Assembly (NCBI GenBank): GCA_005883295.1
Contig: VAWV01000189.1
Coordinates: forward strand, 1 to 13,244
Reading direction: 5' to 3'
Source of the DNA: Actinomycetota bacterium
GTDB taxonomy: Bacteria > Actinomycetota > Thermoleophilia > Solirubrobacterales > Thermoleophilaceae
Length of the DNA stretch: 13,244 nt
Of this stretch, positions 1 to 7,406 are shown piece by piece. Made by a program: the position numbers and the translations under genes. How positions within the stretch are numbered: position 1 is the first letter of the stretch; each line of letters opens with the position of its first letter. The notes beneath the pieces were generated by a model. It saw only the letters and a list, made by a program, of their open reading frames with translations. It made no database searches and was not told the DNA's origin.

Positions 1-17
1 AACGTCCGGACCTCTTT

Positions 18-394
18 CTAGTGCGAGATGCAGTCCTGCGTGCCCATCTCGGACGCCGCAGCATTGTCGGCTGAATTCAGCGACTGAGCGGTCTTCACGT
101 CGCCCTTCCGCAGGGCGGCCTCCTGCTGCTCGGCGATCGAGACGAAGCGGTCGAAGGCGGGCTTCAGTGCGTCGGGCGGCTTGAGTGCCTTGAACTTCTT
201 CAGATCCGGGTCGGCGGCGGCCGCGGACTCTTGCGGGGTCTTCGCCTTGGATGACACGGCCTGCGCGTGCCGGCAGATCGCGTTCGCCTTGGAGATGAAG
301 GCGCTGTAGCTGAGCTGCGTGTTCGAGCTCCCGCCGCAGCCCGCCAGCAGGCCATTACGGCGCCCGCGAGCGCCCGTGCGCGTGTGGTCTTCAT
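18..394 (-). pseudogene. Small secreted lipoprotein, frameshifted in its signal peptide
   Basis: Two reading frames are needed to make one sensible protein. The ATG at 394-392 has a GGAGG site at 399-403 and opens a lipoprotein-type signal (MKTTRARALAGAVMA). The lipobox LLAGC-GGSS and the mature protein lie in another frame, which has no start codon of its own upstream. Adding one base near 350/351 joins them as ...AVMA-LLAGCGG. The mature part is about 110 residues and Ala/Lys-rich, with helical-looking segments (AFISKANAICRHAQ, AFDRFVSIAEQQEAALRKG). It has one Cys near each end (AIC, QDC) that could form a disulfide. It ends at TAG 20-18. The ATG overlaps the stop of the upstream membrane-protein gene (ATGA, 394-391), suggesting translational coupling. 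The function is not recognised. It resembles small envelope lipoproteins of unknown role in actinobacteria. The lesion may be a sequencing error or a true inactivation. Confidence 0.7.
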
Positions 395-1632
395 CGTGCC
401 TCCGGAGTCGCCCGCCGCATCGGCGCGGAACCGTATTCAGAGGCTCGGATGCCGCCGGCTAGGACTCCCAGGGAGACCGCCCAAACCGCTCCACAGCCCG
501 CGAGGTGCCAGGGCCAGTCGACCAGCCCGGCAACGGGAAACGCGACGGTGGCCGGCCCGAGCAGCCAGAAGGCACGGCCATGGCGGGCACGCCACGCCTC
601 CCTGGCCACGGTCGCGTAGAGCGCGAGCGCGAGGAGCGCACCCGCGATCCCGAGCTCGGCCGCCAGCTCGAGCGGAAGATCGTGCGCGAACCGCACCGGT
701 CCCGATTGCTGGTGGCGCGCGCTCGCAGCGAGGAAGGCGTCGGCGCCCGACCCGGTCAGGGGCCTGTCGGCGGCGGTCTCGATTGCCGCGTGCCAGAGGT
801 GGAGGCGACCGTGCCAGAAGTCGGCCGCGTGCGTCCGCGGTGCGTGATGCCCGGGGCTGCGGGCCGCCGCTACCGTCGCACCGCCGGCAAAAACGTGCGC
901 GGAGGCGGCCGTAGCGGCGAGAACGCCGACGGCGGCTACCGCGACCGCGCGGCTCGACCGCACGGTGCGGCCCGGAAACGCAACCGCGGCGGCGCAGACC
1001 AGGGCGCCAAGCGCCAGCTCGGCGCGACTACCCGAGAGGGCGAGGACGGAGGCGGCCACCGCACCGCCGAGCGCACCGGCCGCTGCCAGGCGGCGGGACG
1101 GCCGGCACATAGCGAACAGCAGCGCCGGGAGCGCCGACACCTCCAGGAGCGAGAGCGCGGCCGAGTACTCGAGCGTCCCGCCCGGCCGCCAGACGCCCCC
1201 GACGCGGTCCGCGAACGGCTCACCGAAGCTCGCCGCGGCGGCGAGGCCGACGAGCCCGCTGATGATCGCGAGGCCGCAGATCCCCGCCGCCGTTACCTCA
1301 GCCACCCGCGGCACTCGCGCCAGCGCCGCGGCCACCAGCATCACGCCCGCGTACGCGGCAACCGTCATTCCCCAAGCCAGAGCCGTGCCGGCGGAGCTCA
1401 CCGTCCAGGCCGACGTGGCTGCGCCGAATACGCCCAGCCCCAGGAGCACGACGACCGGGGGAATCCGAACGAGGCGGGTCACCCAGCGACGGTCCCAGAG
1501 GACCGCGGCCACCACGGCACCGGCGGCCAGGGCCGCGAACAGCAAGCGCGCTGTCGCCGAGAATCCACCCTCGTAGAGGACCGCCTCGCCGACGGCTACT
1601 GCGAGCAGGGCTGCGATCTGCCGATAGTTCAC
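391..1632 (-). CDS. O-antigen ligase (Wzy_C/WaaL)-family polytopic membrane protein
   Basis: This is a 413-residue integral membrane protein with about ten to twelve hydrophobic segments. It carries the landmarks of the O-antigen ligase/polymerase family: GGTLEYSAAL (about 151-160), LSGSRAELALG (199-209), a long extracytoplasmic loop (about 248-325) with RPLTGSGADAF (290-300) and AHDLPLELAAELGIAG (316-331), and a late DWPWHLAG (372-379). Family members join or polymerise lipid-linked glycans on the outer face of the membrane. The glycan here is unknown, and no glycosyltransferases are nearby. The GTG at 1632-1630 was chosen because it starts directly before the first hydrophobic helix. An in-frame GTG at 1659-1657 is an alternative, and neither has a strong ribosome site. 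The stop overlaps the start of the downstream lipoprotein gene (ATGA), so the two form an operon. A divergent gene starts on the other side. Confidence 0.8.
   Translation of the reverse strand: MNYRQIAALLAVAVGEAVLYEGGFSATARLLFAALAAGAVVAAVLWDRRWVTRLVRIPPVVVLLGLGVFGAATSAWTVSSAGTALAWGMTVAAYAGVMLVAAALARVPRVAEVTAAGICGLAIISGLVGLAAAASFGEPFADRVGGVWRPGGTLEYSAALSLLEVSALPALLFAMCRPSRRLAAAGALGGAVAASVLALSGSRAELALGALVCAAAVAFPGRTVRSSRAVAVAAVGVLAATAASAHVFAGGATVAAARSPGHHAPRTHAADFWHGRLHLWHAAIETAADRPLTGSGADAFLAASARHQQSGPVRFAHDLPLELAAELGIAGALLALALYATVAREAWRARHGRAFWLLGPATVAFPVAGLVDWPWHLAGCGAVWAVSLGVLAGGIRASEYGSAPMRRATPEAR
399..403 (-). promoter_or_regulatory. Ribosome binding site of the frameshifted lipoprotein
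   Basis: GGAGG lies four bases upstream of the ATG at 394-392, within the end of the membrane-protein gene. It supports this ATG as the original start even though the frame opened there is lost after about 15 codons. Confidence 0.6.
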
Positions 1633-1653
1633 GTCGGGCGGCCGGGCGTTCCT

Positions 1654-2172
1654 ATGCACGAGGCAGCGTCCCGGTCGCCCGCTCTCTTCGCTGGGCGCCC
1701 GTTTGACCCTTCCGCGGGAGGAGCGGCCTGCCCCGTCCCGAAGCCAGAGCTGTATCTCGCGGTCGTGTTGAGCGTGCTTGTCGTGGGGGGCGCGGCATGC
1801 GGCAAGTCGAACCGCAAGTCGGCGTACCACCCACCGGCGACGACGGCGCCCACACCGGCCGCAGGCGGCAACGCGGATCAGCAGGACGCCGTGGCCAAGG
1901 CCGACGCCCGCAACTTCGTGAGCGGGCTCGAGGCCTGCTTCGTGGACCAGCAGACCTACACGAACTGCAAGAAGCCGGCCGGCATCAACGTGCCGATCGG
2001 CTCGGGGCCGGGCCAGGTGGAGCTGGCGAAGGCAGGCACGGCCACCTACACGGTCGTCGCGCATTCGGGGTCCGGCACGAACTTCAAGATCGACAAGGGT
2101 GCGAGCGGCGCGGCCACCAGGAGCTGCGACAAGCCGGGCACGGGCGGCTGCCCGGCCGGCGGAAGCTGGTAG
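1654..2172 (+). CDS. Lipoprotein with a pilin-head-like globular domain
   Basis: From the ATG at 1654 this encodes 172 residues. There is a hydrophobic stretch (LYLAVVLSVLVVGGAAC) with the lipobox Cys at residue 49, a Pro/Ala/Thr-rich linker, and a compact domain. The domain contains ADARNFVSGLEACF, a Cys pair spaced CFVDQQTYTNC, a strand-like ATYTVVAHSGSGTNFKI, and a second Cys pair (SCDKPGTGGC) near the Trp end. This Cys and strand layout recalls the globular heads of small actinobacterial type IV pilins. However, there is no prepilin-peptidase site or N-terminal pilin helix, so it is probably anchored by lipid rather than assembled. The start is uncertain. A GTG at 1765 gives a very short signal without positive charge. 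A strong GGGAGGAG at 1716-1723 has no in-frame ATG, GTG or TTG at proper distance. It shares strand and frame with the next gene, 72 bases downstream. Confidence 0.6.
   Translation: MHEAASRSPALFAGRPFDPSAGGAACPVPKPELYLAVVLSVLVVGGAACGKSNRKSAYHPPATTAPTPAAGGNADQQDAVAKADARNFVSGLEACFVDQQTYTNCKKPAGINVPIGSGPGQVELAKAGTATYTVVAHSGSGTNFKIDKGASGAATRSCDKPGTGGCPAGGSW
1716..1723 (+). promoter_or_regulatory. Strong Shine-Dalgarno sequence without a matching start codon
   Basis: GGGAGGAG is the best ribosome site in this stretch. The in-frame codon 11 bases downstream is GTC (1735-1737), followed by PKPELYLAVVL. A GTG there would give a textbook lipoprotein signal. A base change at this codon, or a small indel, would explain the missing start. 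As written it is an orphan site. Confidence 0.4.
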
Positions 2173-2244
2173 CCGGCACGCCGCGACACGCACGCTGGTA
2201 GCGTCCCCCCGGCCCGAGTAGTCCCGGGCAAGAGGGCAGGGAGC

Positions 2245-5200
2245 TTGCGCGACACGACGCTCACGGGAGGGGCGGCCGCGAGGTGGCTGGCGTTTGTGTG
2301 CGCGCTTCTCGGGGCACTGGCACTGGCGGCTTCCGCGGCGCAGGCGAAGGTCGCCAACGATCCGCCGAACGACCCGGACTTCGCCGGGTGCGAGACCCAG
2401 GACTCGGTGACCGGCTGCACCGACAGCGAGCAGTGGGACATGTTCGGACAGCTCACCGGTAACGACTGCCCGGCCCCGGTCACCGAAGCGCAGGTCCTGC
2501 CCCACCCGGACGGCGGGTTGCCGTGCTGGGCGAAGTCGGCGCACGACCCCGACCACATGGCCGGGCTCGACTTCACCGGCGCGTGGGATCAGGGCAACAT
2601 CGGCCGCCCCGACGTCCTCGTGGCCTACATCGAGGGCGGCGTGAACTACTCGAGCAACAACATCAAGGACTCGCTCGACAACATCTACCTGAATCAGCCG
2701 GAGCTTCCCTACCCAGAGAAGGCCGACGGGACCAGCGCGGGCACCTACGACGCCAACGGCGACGGCCACTTCGACATCCGCGACTACGCCGACGACCCGC
2801 GCGTCAACCCGCCCTGCGCCAGCGGCGTAACCCCCTTCACGAAGCACGAGGAGGGCACGCAGCGCGGCTGCGCCGCAAACGGTCAGCACGAGTATCTGAA
2901 CCAGGTGAGCATCGGCGGGACGAAGACGGGCTACCTCTCGCCCGAGGACCTGATCGCCGTCTTCGGCCACTGCCGCATCTCGAACGGACAGCTCCTGGAC
3001 TGTCCGCCGAACGGGCGCTTCGACAACGACGGCAACGGCTATCCGAACGACATCAGCGGCTGGAACTTTGAGCGCAACAACAACGACCCGCAAACCGAGG
3101 ACACGTCATACAGCCACGCGCCCGGGCTCCTCTCGCTGATCGCCGGCGAGGCGAACAACGGCTACGCGGGCGTCGGCGCCTGCCGTAACTGCCGCGTCGT
3201 TCCGATCAAGCAGGGGCCGGAATGTCTGGGCCGCACCGACAAGTGGGGGGAGTCGATCCTCTACGCGGCCGACCTCGGTGCGACTGCGATCAGCTCGGTC
3301 GTTGTCGGCTACGCCTACAGCTCGTTCAACCAGCGCGCCATCGACTACGCGTACAACAAGGGCGTCCTGCTGTCGCTCGACTCGAACGACTTCGACTCGA
3401 TGGACCACACCGACGGGATGCTGTGGAACCACGTCATCCCGGGCAACTCGCTGTTCGAGGACAAGGGCGGGCCGGCCGCCCCGGGGACAACCTGGTTCCG
3501 CGCCCGCTCGAACGTGACGAGCTACGGGACCCACAACATCTTCTCCGGCGGGGAGGTGACCACATCCGGCGCCACGCCGTTCATGGCCTCGGCCCTGGCG
3601 ATGACCCAGTCCGCGGCCCTCAACGCGCGCGACCAGCACGTGATCGGCTCCCGGCTCACGCCGAACGAGGTGAAGCAGGTCCTGATGGACACGGCGCAGC
3701 CGGTGATCCCCCAGACGCAGGCGCCGGGCACCAGCCAGCAGTGGCCCGGCAACCCGAACAGCGTGACCGACGCCAACCATCACAACTGGTCGACCCAGTA
3801 CGGATACGGCCGGCCCGACGTGGGCGCGGCCACCCGGATGATCCTCCAGGGGAAGATCCCGCCCACGGCCGACCTGACCTCGCCGCGCTGGTTCCAGTAC
3901 GTGGACCCGGTGAGGCAGCGGTTCCTTACGGTGGGGGGGTCGCTCGCCCCCAGTCGCTTCCATTCGGGCGGCGCCGCCTCCTACACCCTGGAGTACGCGC
4001 TCGGGGCCGACCCCGCGGACAGCGCCTTCCACACGGTCGCGACGAGCGCCGTGACCCATCCGAAGAATGGGGCGCTTGGGAGCATCGACCTGTCGAAGGT
4101 CCCGCCCTCCTTCTACGAGCACGCTCCGGCGCAGACGCTCCAGCCCGACGGTCCGGAGCAGTACACGCTCACGATCCGACTGCGCGTGAGGGACGCGAAC
4201 GGGCTGCGCGGGGAGGACCGCAAGACCGTCGGGCTCCGTCACGATCCAGCGCTGCAGGCCGGCTATCCGAAGTACGTCGGCGCCGAGATGGGCGGCGCGC
4301 CCAGCTTCGTGGACCTGACCGGGCGGCACGAGCTCGACCTCGTGTTCGCGACCTACGACGGCGACGTGCACGTGCTGCGTCCGAACGGCAACGAGCTGAA
4401 GGGCTTCCCGGTGCACAGCCTGCCCGACCGCGCGATCGACCCGCTCAACCCCGAGAACTACAGCGCGCCCGCCTACCGGGACCCCGCGCTTCGCGACGTG
4501 CGCGATCCGCTGGCCGGCACCGCGGTGGGCGACCTGAACGGCGACGGGCGGCTCGAGATCGTCGCGAACTCGCTGAACGGGAACGTGTACGCGTGGGACT
4601 CGAGCGGCAGGCTCCTCCGGCACTTCCCGCTGCACACCCAGAAGCGGTTCTGGACGCTTCCGGTGCCCACCCCACACGGGCTCAACCCGCACACGAAGCT
4701 GCCCGATCGCGGCAGCCTGCTGGCGCCGGTGCTCGCGCCGCTCGAGGGCGGCAAGCGCATGGACATCATCATCGGAGGCTTCGACGGGTTCGTGTACGCG
4801 TGGCGCCCGGACGGGAAGGCGGTGCCGGGCTGGCCGGTGGAGGTCAAGCTCCCGCAGGCCGACTTCGCGCGCGACGGGGTGGACCCGAAGAGCTACGAGC
4901 GCGACGCCAAGCTCATGTACCCGGTGGCCGTGGCGGATGTCCTGCACACGGGGCGGCCGCAGGTGTTCGTGCCGAGCTTCGAGTGCAACGGGGCAAGCAC
5001 TTCCACCGAGAACCTCGGGCAGTCGCTGATCGGGGTGCAGCCGTCAGGGTCCGACGTGGCCAAGACCTGGATGTACGGGATCTGGTCAAACGGAAACCGG
5101 CACACCGGCGGCCCGTACCTGCCGAACTGGCCCGCCGCCGTCAAGACCGGGGCCTTCTGCTACGACCAGTCGATCGACTTCGTGGGCGAGAGCTCGAGCC

Positions 5201-6228
5201 CGGCCGTGATCAGCGACTTCGACGGCTCGGGCAAGCTCCGGGTCATCACCGGCGGCGTGACCGGGCCGGTGGACATCTTCCGGGGCGACGGGTCGCTCGA
5301 GCGCACCCTCGACGCCTCGTGCAAGAGCTCGGACTGCTCGGCCAACCCGCCGTACCGCCCGAGCGGCGACACCCACACGATCACGCTCACGGGTCAGGCG
5401 GTCCTGGGTGACCTGACTGGGTCGGGCCACCCGAACCTCGTTCAGAGCCAGACCGGGATCGAGACCATCGAGGCGGCGCTGCAGGTGCCCGGCCAGGCGT
5501 CGGTCCCGCAGGTGTACGAGAAGGCCTGGAACCTGTCAGATGGCTCGGTCCTGTCCGGCTTCCCGCGCCGCCAGGACGGCTTCCCGTTCTACGAGTCGCC
5601 GATCGTGGCGAGCTTCGGCGGGTCGAGCGCCCGCCAGGCGGTGGAGGGGAACGACAACTACTTCATCCACGCCTACGACCCGGCCGGCGGCGAGGCGCCG
5701 GGATTCCCGAAGTACACCGGTCAGTGGATCGGCTTCTCTGGAGCGGTCGCCGACCCGTCGATGAACGGCAAGCTCCGCTACGCGACAGTTACCCGCGAGG
5801 GCTACGTCTACGTGTGGTCCGTCGGCGGCGACCCGCGGAAGAACGACAGCTGGTGGCACTACCGCCACGACGAGCACAACACGGGGCTGTACGGGATGGA
5901 CACCCGCCGGCCCGCCGCGATCGCCAGCCTCAAGGCGCGCAAGGTCCGCCACACGCTCACGCTCAGATTCACGGCGCCGGGCGACGACTTCATGATCGGC
6001 CGCGCCACGCAGTACATCGTGCGTTGGTCCCGGCGCCCGCTCACGGACGCGAACTTCCGCCGCCGCGGCCATCTGCTCAAGCGGGTGGCGAGGCCGGCGC
6101 CCGGCGGGACGAAGCAGACGCTCACCCTCCGCGGCCTGCCGACAGGTCGGATCTACCTGGCGATCAGGACGATCGACGACGCCGGGAACATCTCGGCCCT
6201 GGGCCGCACCATCCGCGCCGGCCACTGA
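2245..6228 (+). CDS. Secreted subtilisin-fold (S8) protein with FG-GAP/VCBS-like propeller and Fn3-like end
   Basis: This is a 1327-residue exported protein with a Sec signal peptide: Arg at 2 and 13, a hydrophobic core at 15-30, and cleavage after AQA near residue 34. TTG 2245 is the only start that keeps the charged n-region, and AGAGGG lies eight bases upstream. Residues about 120-535 follow the subtilase order. VLVAYIEGGVNY has Glu130 where the catalytic Asp is normal. An EF-hand-like Ca loop, DANGDGHFDIRDY (169-181), sits in an inserted region. It is followed by DNDGNGYPNDISGWNF (260-275), then SHAPG with His291 in place of HGT. Asn381 (DSNDFD) is the oxyanion residue, and Ser441 lies in TTSGATP. 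About eight FG-GAP/VCBS/PQQ-like repeats follow (about 685-1195; DLNGDGRLEIV, NGNVYAWDSSGR, DFDGSGKLRVI). WHYRHDEHNTGLYG (1204-1217) comes next, then a fibronectin-III-like domain (about 1222-1325). There are many Cys residues, as expected outside the cell. It may be an active or degenerate peptidase, or a binding protein. Confidence 0.88.
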   Translation: MRDTTLTGGAAARWLAFVCALLGALALAASAAQAKVANDPPNDPDFAGCETQDSVTGCTDSEQWDMFGQLTGNDCPAPVTEAQVLPHPDGGLPCWAKSAHDPDHMAGLDFTGAWDQGNIGRPDVLVAYIEGGVNYSSNNIKDSLDNIYLNQPELPYPEKADGTSAGTYDANGDGHFDIRDYADDPRVNPPCASGVTPFTKHEEGTQRGCAANGQHEYLNQVSIGGTKTGYLSPEDLIAVFGHCRISNGQLLDCPPNGRFDNDGNGYPNDISGWNFERNNNDPQTEDTSYSHAPGLLSLIAGEANNGYAGVGACRNCRVVPIKQGPECLGRTDKWGESILYAADLGATAISSVVVGYAYSSFNQRAIDYAYNKGVLLSLDSNDFDSMDHTDGMLWNHVIPGNSLFEDKGGPAAPGTTWFRARSNVTSYGTHNIFSGGEVTTSGATPFMASALAMTQSAALNARDQHVIGSRLTPNEVKQVLMDTAQPVIPQTQAPGTSQQWPGNPNSVTDANHHNWSTQYGYGRPDVGAATRMILQGKIPPTADLTSPRWFQYVDPVRQRFLTVGGSLAPSRFHSGGAASYTLEYALGADPADSAFHTVATSAVTHPKNGALGSIDLSKVPPSFYEHAPAQTLQPDGPEQYTLTIRLRVRDANGLRGEDRKTVGLRHDPALQAGYPKYVGAEMGGAPSFVDLTGRHELDLVFATYDGDVHVLRPNGNELKGFPVHSLPDRAIDPLNPENYSAPAYRDPALRDVRDPLAGTAVGDLNGDGRLEIVANSLNGNVYAWDSSGRLLRHFPLHTQKRFWTLPVPTPHGLNPHTKLPDRGSLLAPVLAPLEGGKRMDIIIGGFDGFVYAWRPDGKAVPGWPVEVKLPQADFARDGVDPKSYERDAKLMYPVAVADVLHTGRPQVFVPSFECNGASTSTENLGQSLIGVQPSGSDVAKTWMYGIWSNGNRHTGGPYLPNWPAAVKTGAFCYDQSIDFVGESSSPAVISDFDGSGKLRVITGGVTGPVDIFRGDGSLERTLDASCKSSDCSANPPYRPSGDTHTITLTGQAVLGDLTGSGHPNLVQSQTGIETIEAALQVPGQASVPQVYEKAWNLSDGSVLSGFPRRQDGFPFYESPIVASFGGSSARQAVEGNDNYFIHAYDPAGGEAPGFPKYTGQWIGFSGAVADPSMNGKLRYATVTREGYVYVWSVGGDPRKNDSWWHYRHDEHNTGLYGMDTRRPAAIASLKARKVRHTLTLRFTAPGDDFMIGRATQYIVRWSRRPLTDANFRRRGHLLKRVARPAPGGTKQTLTLRGLPTGRIYLAIRTIDDAGNISALGRTIRAGH

Positions 6229-6235
6229 TCCGCGC

Positions 6236-6265
6236 TTGCGCTCTCGCCGCCGGGTGGGTTAGGTT
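6236..6265 (+). promoter_or_regulatory. Possible sigma70-type promoter for the DUF6777 gene
   Basis: TTGCGC (6236-6241) and TAGGTT (6260-6265) are separated by 18 bases, giving a loose -35/-10 pair with the TANNNT pattern common in actinobacteria. Transcription would begin only about ten bases before the ATG at 6281, giving a very short leader. The gene could instead be read through from the upstream subtilase gene, 52 bases away. Confidence 0.25.
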
Positions 6266-6280
6266 TGCCGCGAGGACTCG

Positions 6281-7381
6281 ATGGCCGCCTTACGCGTGAT
6301 CGCCGTGCTTTGCGCCGCCACCGGCTTGCTGGCCGCGTGCGGCGGATCGTCCAAGACAGCGGGCGTGAAGGGGCACAGCGAGGTGACGGTGCAGCCCGTG
6401 TCCAAGCCCGTCGCCAACCCGTTCACGCCGAACGTCGGAAAGGACCTGTCCGGCATCAAGCCACCGCCAGCCGCCGTCGCGACCGGAGGCGGCCCGGCGA
6501 ACTACGCCGGGGGCCTGCCTGGCCTCTACGGCGGCACACGCAACTACTCGACGTGCGACGCCGGCAAGCTGGTCACCTACCTCGAGGCCAACCCAGCCAA
6601 GGCGGACGCCTGGGTGGCGACGCTTCACATCCAGACCACCGAGATCCGCAGGTACGTGTCCCGCTTGACGGCGGTCACGCTGCGCACTGACACGCGGGTG
6701 ACGAACCACGGCTACGTGAACGGGCAGGCCAACCCGCTCCAGGCGGTACTGGAGGCCGGGACCGCAGTCTTTGTGGACAAATACGGCGAGCCGGTGGTGA
6801 AGTGCTACTGCGGAAACCCGCTCACCCCGCCCATCCTCTACACGAGCCCGACCTACATCGGTCCGCTGTGGAGCGGGTTCTCCTCGACCCACATAACGAT
6901 CATCAACCAGTCGACGACGATCATCAACGTCTTCAAGCTGTACGACCCCAGCACGGGCAAGATCTTTACCCGGCCCGCCGGGACGGACGGGAGCAAGGAT
7001 GGCCCGTACAGCGGGACTCCACCGCCGGGCGGCACGCCGGCGCCACCGTCTGGCGGCGGCACCGCCACGAACGGAACGCCGCAGCAGCAGCCGGAGAACC
7101 CCAGCGCCTCGTTCTCCCCCAGCTCCGGCCACCAGGGCGACACGTTCGTGCTGGGCGCGTCGGGGTTCAGGCCCGGCACGACGCTGGACGTGACGCTAAC
7201 GCGGCCCGACGGGGTGACCGAGCACTACTCGATCTCGACGGGATCGGACGGCAGCGGCTCCTACACATTCACCAACACGCAGAACGTGGTGACCGGTACC
7301 TACACGGCCGTCGTCCACAACCCCGCGACCGGCGCGCAGGCGCAGGCGTCGGTCGACGTGGCGCCGGCGGGCGGGCCCTGA
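6281..7381 (+). CDS. DUF6777-domain lipoprotein with C-terminal Ig-like domain
   Basis: This is a 366-residue lipoprotein: MAALRVIAVLCAATGLLAAC with the lipobox Cys at residue 20, then GGSS. ATG 6281 has GAGGA four bases upstream. Residues about 80-235 match what I know of DUF6777: GLYGGTRNYSTCD (80-92), LEANPAKADAWVATLHI (101-117), LRTDTRVTNHGYVNGQA (134-150), LQAVLEAGTAVFVD (153-166), VKCYCGNPLTPP (173-184) and WSGF (197-200). The role of DUF6777 is unknown. In streptomycetes it is often found next to or fused to Ser/Thr kinase or membrane proteins, and no kinase is seen here. A Pro/Gly/Thr/Gln-rich linker (about 240-273) leads to a beta-sandwich-like domain (about 275-360) of bacterial Ig/adhesin style (FSPSSGHQGDTFVLGASGF, GSYTFTNTQNVVTGTYTAVV). 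It is probably tethered to the membrane with the Ig-like tip outward. It ends 3 bp from a convergent gene. Confidence 0.85.
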   Translation: MAALRVIAVLCAATGLLAACGGSSKTAGVKGHSEVTVQPVSKPVANPFTPNVGKDLSGIKPPPAAVATGGGPANYAGGLPGLYGGTRNYSTCDAGKLVTYLEANPAKADAWVATLHIQTTEIRRYVSRLTAVTLRTDTRVTNHGYVNGQANPLQAVLEAGTAVFVDKYGEPVVKCYCGNPLTPPILYTSPTYIGPLWSGFSSTHITIINQSTTIINVFKLYDPSTGKIFTRPAGTDGSKDGPYSGTPPPGGTPAPPSGGGTATNGTPQQQPENPSASFSPSSGHQGDTFVLGASGFRPGTTLDVTLTRPDGVTEHYSISTGSDGSGSYTFTNTQNVVTGTYTAVVHNPATGAQAQASVDVAPAGGP

Positions 7382-7384
7382 GTC

Positions 7385-7406
7385 CTACCCCGCGGGCAGC
7401 GGGTAG
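7385..7406. terminator. Weak hairpin at the convergent gene ends
   Basis: CTACCC(C)GC and GCGGGTAG form an eight-pair stem with one bulged C and a five-base loop. It lies just past the plus-strand stop and inside the last codons of the minus-strand oxidase gene. With only 3 bp between the converging genes, it is the only local candidate for stopping transcription. There is no U-tract. Confidence 0.25.

Noticed and set aside
505..1653. Plus-strand open frame upstream of the pilin-head-like lipoprotein
   Set aside because: Arg/Gly-rich antisense of the ligase-family gene with no signal or domain; the real protein begins near its end.
2173..2244. Fusion by stop-codon readthrough between the pilin-head-like lipoprotein and the subtilase gene, which share a frame with no stop in the 24 codons between
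   Set aside because: The second protein has its own complete signal peptide and ribosome site, so separate translation is far more likely.
1633..3093. Long minus-strand open frame continuing upstream of the ligase-family gene and antisense to the subtilase gene
   Set aside because: The translation there is Arg/Val/Ala-rich without domain or membrane pattern. It is the usual antisense shadow of GC-rich coding DNA; only the part from 1632 down looks like protein.
3106..4947. A 613-codon minus-strand open frame opposite the subtilase gene
   Set aside because: Its composition (Arg, Val, His, Gly) mirrors codon bias of the plus-strand gene, and no motif is recognisable.
3222..5411. A 729-codon plus-strand open frame overlapping the subtilase gene
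   Set aside because: Extremely Arg/Pro/Gly-rich frame-shadow; the overlapping frame carries all S8 and propeller motifs.
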